A stretch of DNA of 64,000 nt. Source: Bacteroidota bacterium. Its GTDB lineage: Bacteria; Bacteroidota; Bacteroidia; 2-12-FULL-35-15. The notes beneath the pieces are model-generated. The model was not told the origin of the DNA. It saw only the letters and a program-made list of their open reading frames with translations, and searched no databases. Position numbers and translations under genes: made by a program. Location of the stretch: positions 943,221 to 1,007,220 of the forward strand of contig JAOQAE010000002.1 in assembly GCA_025963725.1 (NCBI GenBank). Reading direction: 5' to 3'. Position 1 is the stretch's first letter, and every line of letters begins with the position of its first letter. Below are positions 54,752 to 62,052 of the stretch, piece by piece.

Positions 54752-54777
54752 CCCTCCTCTTAGGAGGGTCGGGGTGG
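54752..54777. repeat. CCCTCCT/AGGAGGG palindrome and following AT-rich repeat
   Basis: CCCTCCTCTTAGGAGGG is followed by TCGGGGTGG. After it come TTTTCTTTTTTCTTGATAAA and AAAGAAACAAAAAATCAAG (54790-54835), which look like dispersed elements known in this phylum. In the 443-base gap 54621-55063 I see no gene; a TTCGTA/TTCGTTATTC run at 54988-55024 precedes mtaB. Confidence 0.5.
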
Positions 54778-55063
54778 TACATCACAAATGTTTTTCTTTT
54801 TTCTTGATAAAAAAGAAACAAAAAATCAAGAAAGCCTGATCGCTTCCCACGGGCAACACGGCATCGCAGGCTTTCAAGCCTCACGCGCGGCTCCTTAATT
54901 ATGTGAGCTACTAAATGTTGAGACTGCGATAAATGGTGTATGATTAATGCAGGCAGAATGTTGGGGTGGCACACTACGTTTAACTACACCGATTCGTAAA
55001 ATTCGTCAGGATTCGTTATTCGCATCATCTGTAGCGGTATTTTTTCGTAAATTCGCAATCCCA

Positions 55064-56392
55064 ATGAAAAAAGTAGCATTCCATACACTCGGCTGCAAGC
55101 TCAATTTTTCGGAAACAAGCACCATCGCGCGCCTGTTCCAGGAAAACGGCTACCAGAAGGTGGACTTCAGCCAGCCTTCCGATGTGTACGTGATCAATAC
55201 CTGTTCCGTTACCGCCAATGCCGATAAGGAATGCAAGCAGATCGTAAAGTCTGCCCTCAGCGTTTCTCCCGATGCATACGTGGTGGTGGTTGGATGCTAT
55301 GCACAGCTGAAGCCGGAAGAGATCGCGAACATTGAAGGTGTGGACCTTGTGCTGGGCGCTTCCGAAAAATTCAAATTGCTCAATTACCTCGAAGACCTTC
55401 AGAAAAAAACAAAGGCGGAGATCTACAGCTGCGAGATCGAGGAAGCCAATTTCTTTGTGGATGCGTACTCGTTTGGCGACCGCACCCGCGTATTTTTAAA
55501 GGTGCAGGACGGCTGCGATTACAACTGCTCCTTCTGCACCATCCCGCTGGCACGCGGAAGCAGCCGCAGCGACACCATTGAAAATGCACTGAAGAATGCA
55601 AGGAACATTGCAAAGGAAGATGTGAAGGAGATCGTGCTTACGGGCGTTAACCTCGGCGATTTCGGAAATAATGCATCAAAGGAAGGCAACCGAAAGCAGG
55701 AAACATTTTTCAGCCTCGTGCAGGAGCTCGACCAGGTGGAAGGCATCGAACGTTTCCGCATCTCTTCCATAGAGCCCAACCTGCTGAAGAACGAGACCAT
55801 CGAATTTGTTTCAACATCGAAACGCTTCGTTCCCCATTTTCATATTCCCCTGCAATCGGGAAGCAATAAGATATTAAAGGCCATGCGCAGGCGCTATATG
55901 CGCGAGCTATACAGCGACCGCGTGGCTACCATCAAATCGCTCATGCCGCACTGCTGCATTGGCGTGGATGTGATCGTTGGATTTCCCGGCGAAAGCGATG
56001 AGGATTTCCTCGATACCTATAATTTCCTCAACACGCTGGATATTTCGTACCTGCATGTATTCACCTACTCGGAGCGCGACAATACCGACGCAATCACTCA
56101 CAAGGATGTGGTTCCCGTGGCCATCCGCAAAAAGCGCAACAAGATGCTGCGCATCCTCTCTGCAAAAAAGCTGCGCCATTTTTATGAGCAGCACCTCGGT
56201 GAAACACGTACCGTTTTGTTCGAAGGCGACAACAAGGGCGGCTTCATGCATGGCTTTACCGACAATTACATCAAGGTGAAAACGCCTCACAATCCCGCAC
56301 TGGTGAACCAGCTGAAGGAAGTAACATTGCGGGAGCTCGATGCCGACGGCTCTGTGCTCGTGGATGTGATGGTGGAAGAGTTGGCCGGTTAA
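55064..56392 (+). CDS. mtaB: tRNA t6A37 methylthiotransferase MtaB
   Basis: MtaB is a radical SAM enzyme that makes ms2t6A at position 37 of ANN-decoding tRNAs. From the ATG at 55064 it has 442 residues, the family length; a longer frame to 54947 runs through repeats and a promoter-like TAAATTCG. The N-terminal UPF0004 domain has Cys11, Cys47 and Cys78 for the auxiliary cluster; the radical SAM motif CDYNCSFC is at 151-158. Later RISSIEPNLL, FHIPLQSGSNKIL and VGFPGESDEDF are seen. A short C-terminal TRAM-like end follows. Confidence 0.95.
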   Translation: MKKVAFHTLGCKLNFSETSTIARLFQENGYQKVDFSQPSDVYVINTCSVTANADKECKQIVKSALSVSPDAYVVVVGCYAQLKPEEIANIEGVDLVLGASEKFKLLNYLEDLQKKTKAEIYSCEIEEANFFVDAYSFGDRTRVFLKVQDGCDYNCSFCTIPLARGSSRSDTIENALKNARNIAKEDVKEIVLTGVNLGDFGNNASKEGNRKQETFFSLVQELDQVEGIERFRISSIEPNLLKNETIEFVSTSKRFVPHFHIPLQSGSNKILKAMRRRYMRELYSDRVATIKSLMPHCCIGVDVIVGFPGESDEDFLDTYNFLNTLDISYLHVFTYSERDNTDAITHKDVVPVAIRKKRNKMLRILSAKKLRHFYEQHLGETRTVLFEGDNKGGFMHGFTDNYIKVKTPHNPALVNQLKEVTLRELDADGSVLVDVMVEELAG

Positions 56393-56559
56393 ACAAGGAC
56401 AGTTCCATCAAAAACCCTGTTATTTTTATTAAAATGTGCCCCGAATGTTTTATATTCGTTTGGCAATGCCATTGCTTTGAATTGTATCGGCAATAAAATT
56501 TTGGCAGGATAAGCGCTATAATGTAGCGGGGATATTACAACATCCAAACATAGACTGAC

Positions 56560-57027
56560 ATGAAATACATTTTAATTACCGGAACAAAGGATGCCGGAAA
56601 ATCAACGACCATTGATGCTGTCTGTAAAAGATTAAATCCATCGGTTGTACAGAGGTTAACTGCAGACAGGACTTTTGAAAAAGTTGACCCCACTATTGAC
56701 TTTCTTAATGGGACATATATCATCGAGATTAAAGGAAAAATAATCCTTGTAGTTGCAGGAGCTCCGACCGAACAAAATATTCAAATTACTATCTTGATTA
56801 AGATTTGTATAGAATTGAAAATAAAAATAGACTTCGCTTTAGTTTCTAAACGAACATTTGAAAGAATTGAGAATTTTGATACAGTAAATGAACTTAAAAA
56901 CTTTGGAGAGTGCCTTTTAGAAGAACGGATAAATAGAGTTTCTGAAGACAACTTCGAGGAGTCAGAAGAATGGAAGAGCCGTATAGAAAAAATTTGCAAA
57001 CTTGTTAAGACAACATTACAGCTTTAG
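56560..57027 (+). CDS. Small P-loop NTPase-like protein
   Basis: The 155-residue protein opens with a Walker A motif, ILITGTKDAGKSTTID (Lys14). A strand with ILVVAGAPTEQ near residue 65 could hold the second nucleotide-binding motif, but no clear Asp of a Walker B is present. The rest is predicted mixed alpha/beta with charged C-terminal helices. I recognise no named family. The AT-rich codon use differs from mtaB upstream. It ends 35 bases before a proteasome-like gene and probably forms one unit with it. Confidence 0.75.
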   Translation: MKYILITGTKDAGKSTTIDAVCKRLNPSVVQRLTADRTFEKVDPTIDFLNGTYIIEIKGKIILVVAGAPTEQNIQITILIKICIELKIKIDFALVSKRTFERIENFDTVNELKNFGECLLEERINRVSEDNFEESEEWKSRIEKICKLVKTTLQL

Positions 57028-57062
57028 ACGGCTAATTGCTAAATGAACCAAGAATAAGAGAA

Positions 57063-57875
57063 ATGACCTTAGTAGTTTCGTGGATAGGAATTGATTCAAG
57101 AAAAATATCATCGCTTTATATAGCAAGTGATAGTCGCATTTCTTGGGGCAACATTGCAAGGTTTGATAGCGGAAGAAAAGTTTTTGGTTGCAAAAATCAT
57201 CCGATAATTATTGGCTATTGCGGTGATGTGATGTTCCCTTCAATTGTAATTAATCAACTTGTTGACCTTGCAGACCAAGGGGTTCTATTTCCAGAAAATT
57301 CAAATAACGAAGATAAATTTCAACTATTCTATCAAAAATTAAAGACGCAATTCGATAATTATCCATCAGAAATTAATGGAATTACGACCGATACTCTTGA
57401 AATCTTATTTGCAAGCAGAACTGGCGAAACTGATTTCTTATGCCGAAAGGCAATGTGGACAAAGAGTAGTAACAATTGGGCAACAGAAGATTTAGTGTTT
57501 TCGCCTTATTCAGATAAACTCTTTGTAATAGGTTCTGGTAAAGTAGAATTCGAAGAAAAATTTACTCAATTCTTAAAAAGTAATGAGGCAAAAACTAGCC
57601 GTGCAGTTTTTCAATGTTTTTGTGAAACACTTGAGAATATAAATGACGTTTATTGTGGCGGGTCACCACAGTTAGTCGGACTTTATAATCGGTTTAATTC
57701 AAAACAATTTGGTATTATTTACGAAAACAAAAGATATTTACACGGGATTGAATTAAATTCTTCAATTGACTATAATGTAGTTGAATGGCGAAATAAATTG
57801 TTTGAAATTTGTGATGGAGCAACAAAAGAGATTAAGCCGAATGCTCAAAGACAACCACGTTCTTTGACAAGGTAA
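57063..57875 (+). CDS. Proteasome beta/HslV-like Ntn hydrolase (putative)
   Basis: I use the ATG at 57063, since it places Thr directly after Met (MTLVVSWIG), as in HslV. An in-frame TTG at 57036 would add nine residues. Counting from that Thr as 1, Asp22 in YIASDSRISWGN and Lys38 in SGRKVFG are 16 residues apart, the same gap as Asp17 and Lys33 in HslV and the proteasome beta subunit. IIIGYCGD follows as the Gly loop, and VIGSGKVEFEEKF matches the IGSG helix of the fold. The 270-residue length is longer than HslV (about 175). Family assignment rests on these motifs. A peptidase role, and oligomer formation, are inference. It has no adjacent HslU. Confidence 0.7.
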   Translation: MTLVVSWIGIDSRKISSLYIASDSRISWGNIARFDSGRKVFGCKNHPIIIGYCGDVMFPSIVINQLVDLADQGVLFPENSNNEDKFQLFYQKLKTQFDNYPSEINGITTDTLEILFASRTGETDFLCRKAMWTKSSNNWATEDLVFSPYSDKLFVIGSGKVEFEEKFTQFLKSNEAKTSRAVFQCFCETLENINDVYCGGSPQLVGLYNRFNSKQFGIIYENKRYLHGIELNSSIDYNVVEWRNKLFEICDGATKEIKPNAQRQPRSLTR

Positions 57876-57934
57876 AGAGGCGATTCCCTGGGCCTCCACC
57901 AATATTGAATAAAGACTTGGGGGTGCTAGAGCTT

Positions 57935-57965
57935 GGTAACTTGACGGGAAACCGTCAAGTTTACC
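57935..57965. other. Strong hairpin with GAAA loop
   Basis: GGTAACTTGACGG and CCGTCAAGTTTACC pair with one bulged T around a GAAA loop. No T-run follows on either strand, so it is not an obvious terminator. It lies between the Ntn-hydrolase-like stop and the HTH gene's 3' end. Confidence 0.6.
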
Positions 57966-57978
57966 TACCGGGGTTCAA

Positions 57979-58215
57979 TTATTTTTCTGTAGACACCAAC
58001 AACTCCCGAATATCCACTTTCAAAAATTTAGAGATCTCGTATAGCGTTTCAATAGACGGCTGGACTTCATTTGTACACCAACGTGAAACGGTTGATTCAG
58101 TTTTATCCAAATGACTTGCTAAATCCTTACTGCTTTTATTCTTTTCAGCCAGGATAGACTTTATTCTATTTAAGTTTACTTTCGACACGGTGCAAATTTT
58201 TGACTTCTCCTGCAA
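57979..58215 (-). CDS. XRE/Cro-type helix-turn-helix regulator
   Basis: The frame from a TTG at 58215 encodes 78 residues; a GTG at 58188 gives 69 residues and may be the real start. The HTH_3 fold is clear: RIKSILAEKNKSSKDLASHL, DKTESTVSRWCTNEVQPS, IETLYEISKFLKVDIRELL. It is divergent from the SymE-type gene, 120 to 150 bases away, so it is a likely regulator of that gene or of a neighbouring system. Confidence 0.8.
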   Translation of the reverse strand: MQEKSKICTVSKVNLNRIKSILAEKNKSSKDLASHLDKTESTVSRWCTNEVQPSIETLYEISKFLKVDIRELLVSTEK

Positions 58216-58285
58216 ATATCACAAAATTTTAATTACCTGAAAATCATAGCCTAAAGACAATAAATAATATTTTCATGCGCTATTG

Positions 58286-58317
58286 TTTGCACGTAATTAT
58301 TATTAATTGTATTATTG
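58286..58317 (+). promoter_or_regulatory. Promoter of the SymE-type gene (TTTG - 20 nt - TATTATTG)
   Basis: TTTG at 58286-58289 and TATTATTG at 58310-58317 are 20 bases apart, fitting the Bacteroidota -33 TTTG and -7 TAnnTTTG arrangement with one mismatch. The GTG start at 58336 follows by 18 bases. It lies in the divergent gap shared with the HTH gene. Confidence 0.55.
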
Positions 58318-58335
58318 TAGCAAGAAATTATTGTC

Positions 58336-58560
58336 GTGTCGAAAGAAAAAAAATTTCAACAAACCGGAAAAAGACAACTGAAGGTGTACGGAAGGTACAT
58401 TCCACGGTCTTATTACAGGTCAGTTATCTTTCCCGAAATCCGACTTTGTGGAAAATGGTTACGTGATATTGGCTTTACTTGCGGACAAGCTGTTACGGTT
58501 CTACACGAGAAAAATAAAATAATAATAACGGTAGACAACGAAACTGAAACTGCCGACTGA
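58336..58560 (+). CDS. SymE-family toxin-like protein
   Basis: The 74-residue product (GTG start) contains the SymE signature VIFPEIRLCGKWLRDIGFT and a final strand KIIITVD. SymE in E. coli is an endoribonuclease toxin held off by an antisense RNA (symR); other relatives are found as solitary genes. Here no antisense RNA can be shown, and a divergent HTH gene could be the antitoxin or repressor. The stop is nine bases before an attC-like element, as in an integron gene cassette. Confidence 0.75.
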   Translation: MSKEKKFQQTGKRQLKVYGRYIPRSYYRSVIFPEIRLCGKWLRDIGFTCGQAVTVLHEKNKIIITVDNETETAD

Positions 58561-58569
58561 AAATACTGC

Positions 58570-58703
58570 CGCTAACAGCGGCTTGGCAAAAGTGGCGGCT
58601 TCGTGCTTAGTGTGACAGTTTTTTCGTAAATTTGAAAATGCGTGCTTCGTAAGAAAATTTGCGCTAAAAAACGCCACCTTCGCCAAGCCGCAAACCGTTA
58701 GCT
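58570..58703. repeat. attC-like imperfect inverted-repeat element
   Basis: The outer arms GCTAACAGCGGCTTGGC (58571-58587) and GCCAAGCCGCAAACCGTTAGC (58682-58702) are complementary with a short unpaired insert (AAACC vs A), and an inner GTGGCG/CGCCAC pair follows. Ends with CTAAC and GTTAG are like integron attC R'' and R' sites, though the outermost bases do not match GTTRRRY exactly. The centre holds TTTTTTCGTAAATTTG (58619-58634), matching a recurrent promoter motif in this window. Placement directly after one stop and 24 bases before the next ATG fits a cassette junction. A MITE is the alternative. Confidence 0.55.
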
Positions 58704-58726
58704 GTAATGCTTAAATAGAAACCGGA

Positions 58727-59710
58727 ATGCTTAAGCTTTATTTAGACTGGAACGTCATAACTACTTTGCGACAAATTGATGAATTGACGAATCCCCTCGA
58801 CAAAGAAACTTTTAACAAGCTCGCGCATATACTTATAGCAGGACGTGAAAAGTTAATATTGCCATATTCCAATGCACACTTGAAAGATCTTTCAAAGAGT
58901 TATAAAAAAGGAGAAAGAAAACGAGTTACTGAATCCCTAAATTTTATTTCATTATTGACCCAAGACATTTGTTTGACACAGTATTGGAATGAAGAGAAAG
59001 CAAAATGGCATTATCGAAATCCAAAAACATTTTTTGAATCTTTAATCAAAGACGTAGAAACCACAAATTCATTGTATGGTTTAAAGGAATCTTTAGCTGA
59101 ACTCGGACTCTCAAATGTTTTTGATAGTTTTAAATTATTACCTCATAATATTGACTTTCAACAACTGGAGCAGAATAAAGTGTTTTCATTGATTTTTAAG
59201 CGCGCAAAACTAGAGAATAGTTTATATGCTTTAATGGAAGACATCACCGAATTGTTTGGTGAATTAAGAAATAATCCTGTTGTATATAATGAACTCCGTT
59301 CAATGTTTACAACCGTTTTTCCGCTTGATCCAAAAATTCATAATGTTCCAAATGTTGTAGAGAGGCTCAGAGACAAAATTTCAAAGACAATGATTAATGA
59401 ATCCTTTAAAGGATTAAAGGAAAACACTAACAAGACTTCTAAAAATGAAGATTACACTAAAATAATAGGAACTTTTATGCAATTGGACTTTGCTGGTTAT
59501 GGCACTGACAAACTCACAGAAAAGAATCAATATGATAATTTATTCAACGACTCCTTGCATTGCTTCTATGGCGCGCATTGCGACTTTTTTATAACGGCTG
59601 ACAAAAAAACTTATAAAAAGACAAAGGCTGTTTATCAGAGTGAGGGCATTTTAACCCAGGTTATGAAACCTTCAGAATTTGTAGAACTATTGGAAAACAC
59701 TAACAGCTAA
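58727..59710 (+). CDS. PIN-like domain protein (putative RNase)
   Basis: The 327-residue protein begins MLKLYLDWNVI, with an early Asp as in PIN nucleases, and ends with FNDSLHCFYGAHCDFFITADKKTYKKTKAVY (only parts count), where a second acidic cluster and ITADK fit the PIN C-terminal region. The middle (about 60-270) is helical and not recognised. The acidic residues Asp6, the Asp/His pair and the ITADK Asp could form the metal site. It stands alone between an attC-like element and another AT-rich gap. I call it PIN-like only by motif and position of acidic residues. Confidence 0.6.
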   Translation: MLKLYLDWNVITTLRQIDELTNPLDKETFNKLAHILIAGREKLILPYSNAHLKDLSKSYKKGERKRVTESLNFISLLTQDICLTQYWNEEKAKWHYRNPKTFFESLIKDVETTNSLYGLKESLAELGLSNVFDSFKLLPHNIDFQQLEQNKVFSLIFKRAKLENSLYALMEDITELFGELRNNPVVYNELRSMFTTVFPLDPKIHNVPNVVERLRDKISKTMINESFKGLKENTNKTSKNEDYTKIIGTFMQLDFAGYGTDKLTEKNQYDNLFNDSLHCFYGAHCDFFITADKKTYKKTKAVYQSEGILTQVMKPSEFVELLENTNS

Positions 59711-59852
59711 CACAGGTCTGGCGCCATTTGGGCACCTCGCTCCGCAAGACAAATTAATATTAACTTTGAAATCAGGCTTCGCAATTAAAAAAGGCACCTA
59801 TCCACTTTAGCCACGTACAGGGTGTTTAATCTTCCACCTTTAAAGCACGTGC

Positions 59853-60566
59853 TTAAAGTGAATGTTTCTCTTTAATAAAATCCAAGAATGCTTTTCCTGT
59901 CTCCAAAACAATGATTTTAGGCAACTTCCCTTTAGGTACTTCACTCATTAAAAGTGTTTGTAACCCAAAAACCTCTCCTTCAAAATCTTCAACAGTATCA
60001 CTGACACGTATTAGTCCCCTGGAGATAAGTTCCATTAAGTAAATCTTAAATTCGTGGTTGTACCAGTCAATTTCTGCATCCTTACCTTTTAGAAGGGTGA
60101 TAAATTCTAAATAGTTTTCAATTTCGCTTAAGAGTTCTTCGTTTTGTGATATGCTGGTAAGAAGTTTAATGTGATTTACCGAAAGTTCATCTACGAACCG
60201 CAGGAATGTAAGCTTAATATCCGTATTCAACGAGCTCTCAGGTGTATTTAGGATTACATTTTTAAGGTGGTTAAGTTTACTTTCCTGGTGATTTCGTGAG
60301 GCAACTTGAACAGCTTGAATAAGGATTGAAGTGAACTCTTCATTCTCCCGTAGTCTTTCAAAGGCAAATTCATCTTGAAATTTTGATAACTCCAGTAGAG
60401 CTTTATATATATTTTCTCGCCAAGCTTCTAAACGTTTTTGATGAAATGATGGAAATATTAAATCAAGAAGGGGGCTTGCAGGGCCCATAAACGACTTAAT
60501 AGACTCTTTCGTGCCTCCGCTAACTTTACTGATAATCGTTTCTTGGGGTGGTTTAATTGAGTCCAT
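59853..60566 (-). CDS. Unknown protein paired with Abi-alpha
   Basis: The 237-residue protein is mostly alpha-helical with a Pro/Gly-rich short N-terminus (ESIKSFMGPASPLLDLIFPSF) and a C-terminal winged-helix-like end (IYLMELISRGLIRVSD, TLLMSEVPKGKLPKIIVLE). I recognise no domain. The segment just after the N-terminus and the HQKRLEAWRENIYKAL helix echo the layout of the next gene (KKLVGPSVEEMG, VKKWRFNNQVKNLKKI), so the two may be distant homologues. It starts two bases after the Abi-alpha gene ends. Confidence 0.65.
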   Translation of the reverse strand: MDSIKPPQETIISKVSGGTKESIKSFMGPASPLLDLIFPSFHQKRLEAWRENIYKALLELSKFQDEFAFERLRENEEFTSILIQAVQVASRNHQESKLNHLKNVILNTPESSLNTDIKLTFLRFVDELSVNHIKLLTSISQNEELLSEIENYLEFITLLKGKDAEIDWYNHEFKIYLMELISRGLIRVSDTVEDFEGEVFGLQTLLMSEVPKGKLPKIIVLETGKAFLDFIKEKHSL

Positions 60567-60568
60567 AT

Positions 60569-61219
60569 TTATTGAGTTTTATCATTGCTCGTAACGCCAT
60601 TTGTTATTGGGTTTCTATGGCATGCTTGATAGAACGCATGACCAAAATGTGTCACCCTTACACTGCTATGCGTTTCTATGTTTTTTACAAATGCAAAGTC
60701 TACATTAACCATTGTTTTAACAAGTCCAAGTCGAACTAAGTTCGCGCACTCAAAGGCTGTATATTTTGGCTCGGAATAAGTTGCAGGCGTGGGCAACCCG
60801 TCCCACTCAATCAATTCACCACTATAAAAATCATCTATGATTTTTACTTCTTTGGAGGATAACTGCCTAAGGATTTCTGGATAAACAATGGTTTCGAGGT
60901 TCTTTGCGGGGTCGATATAATTAGTAATAAGATTGGCCCACAATTCATGAAGATCATTGTCTTCCTCAAGCGATATTGCTTCCAAATATGGGAAAAGCAC
61001 TTTAGGGTTAATTACCCTGGCAGGAATATTATCTTTTTCAAGTTTCTCCTTAATTTTTTTCAAGTTTTTAACTTGATTATTAAACCTCCATTTTTTAACG
61101 TTGTCGGCAAACAACAGTCCCATTTCTTCAACAGAAGGGCCTACAAGCTTTTTAAGGAAGCCCGTTGCAGTTTCCAAAGATTTATCAATTGTAGACGATT
61201 TAATATTTAGTTGGGCCAT
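60569..61219 (-). CDS. Abi-alpha (DUF4393) family protein
   Basis: The 216-residue protein matches the Abi-alpha/DUF4393 pattern: TGFLKKLVGPSVEEMGLLFA, then VKKWRFNNQVKNLKKI and, near residue 80, YLEAISLEEDNDLHELWANL. DUF4393 proteins are linked in the literature to abortive infection-type phage resistance. A C-terminal winged-helix-like part (FECANLVRLGLVKTM, THFGHAFYQACH) is also seen. It has a partner gene directly downstream. The DNA-binding or effector role is not shown. Confidence 0.75.
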   Translation of the reverse strand: MAQLNIKSSTIDKSLETATGFLKKLVGPSVEEMGLLFADNVKKWRFNNQVKNLKKIKEKLEKDNIPARVINPKVLFPYLEAISLEEDNDLHELWANLITNYIDPAKNLETIVYPEILRQLSSKEVKIIDDFYSGELIEWDGLPTPATYSEPKYTAFECANLVRLGLVKTMVNVDFAFVKNIETHSSVRVTHFGHAFYQACHRNPITNGVTSNDKTQ

Positions 61220-61379
61220 AGAATTAGCTTATTCAGGAATTAGAGTAATGATTTATAGAGTGTCCCCATAATGCGGGGGATCTGATGACTTGAGGTTTGA
61301 TCGTGTAAGGTTATTTATTGTTTAGCTAAAATACCACTTTTGAAATAATTTCTCGAAGGAATTTTGTTAAAAAACTATT

Positions 61380-61387
61380 TACTTTTG
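61380..61387 (+). promoter_or_regulatory. -7 promoter box (TACTTTTG) of the 61415 gene
   Basis: TACTTTTG matches TAnnTTTG, 27 bases before the ATG at 61415. The gap 61220-61414 also holds a CCCC/GGGG inverted repeat near 61263-61280, with no gene. Confidence 0.5.
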
Positions 61388-61414
61388 AGTAAGGTTGGTT
61401 TAAATTAAAGGTTA

Positions 61415-61744
61415 ATGATTAATTATATGACAGGAAATACAAAGACAGAAGAAGTAGATCAAGCTTTCGTTGATGCAGCGATTGAAAGATTAATGGGTCA
61501 ATTATACATAAATTCTAAAAAGGGAATAGACTTCAGTTACAGAGATCGAAATCGGATTATGAGGATTTACAATGCCTTTAAGAAGAAGCATAAATCTTCT
61601 AAACATCTCTTAAATGAGATAAAAGATATAGTTAACGAATCTCGTTTGGATTTCCTCATTTCAATGAAAGAGATAAATCCAAATTTGATAACCGAAGGTT
61701 CAATATACTTCACTCACTTTATCACACCCTTGGGGCTAAAATAA
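61415..61744 (+). CDS. Small hypothetical protein
   Basis: The 109-residue protein is helical and basic in its middle (YRDRNRIMRIYNAFKKKHKS), with no known motif. A promoter-like box precedes it. The 3' end overlaps the convergent gene at 61722 by 23 bases, which is odd and may mean that only one is translated or that the two regulate each other. Confidence 0.5.
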   Translation: MINYMTGNTKTEEVDQAFVDAAIERLMGQLYINSKKGIDFSYRDRNRIMRIYNAFKKKHKSSKHLLNEIKDIVNESRLDFLISMKEINPNLITEGSIYFTHFITPLGLK

Positions 61745-62036
61745 ATATATTTATACAATCATTTTTTGTTGCACCAGGAAGCGGATCATCTCCTAAACTT
61801 TGAAAGGGGTGAATAGCAAGTATTTTTTGACTAATAGCTAACGCTGTGGGCCTGTTTGGCAGTTCCAGAAGGGAACGAACCAAATTTACTGAAAAGTTAA
61901 ATTTCCAATCAAGAACTTCTTTAGAAGCATTGGTTATGCCAAATGAATATGTTTCTGAATTATTAAGATCAATATCTTCAAGAAGCTTTTGAATATATTT
62001 ATCATTATCATTTGGTGGGGCAGGGAATATAGTCAT
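61722..62036 (-). CDS. Small hypothetical protein
   Basis: The 104-residue protein has an ATG start and a TATATTTG promoter box 17 bases upstream. The segments DNDKYIQKLLEDIDLNNSET and VLDWKFNFSVNLVRSLLELP suggest a helical, soluble protein. No family is recognised. It overlaps the convergent 61415 gene at its 3' end. Confidence 0.55.
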   Translation of the reverse strand: MTIFPAPPNDNDKYIQKLLEDIDLNNSETYSFGITNASKEVLDWKFNFSVNLVRSLLELPNRPTALAISQKILAIHPFQSLGDDPLPGATKNDCINIFILAPRV

Positions 62037-62052
62037 TGTTATATTTTTTAAT

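Noticed and set aside
54621-54974. N-terminal extension of the family 5 binding protein
   Set aside because: The extension covers dispersed repeats and spoils the lipoprotein signal that starts at 54620.
54947-55063. N-terminal extension of MtaB
   Set aside because: It runs through a TTCGTA repeat and a promoter-like box; the family N-terminus matches the ATG at 55064.
57945-57990. GGGGTTCAATTA considered as a tRNA T-arm remnant
   Set aside because: No acceptor stem, D-arm or anticodon arm can be built around it.
59705-59835. Second attC-like element after the PIN-like gene
   Set aside because: CTAACAC and GTGTTTA plus TGGC/GCCA pair only weakly over about 130 bases; the match is too poor to list as a feature.
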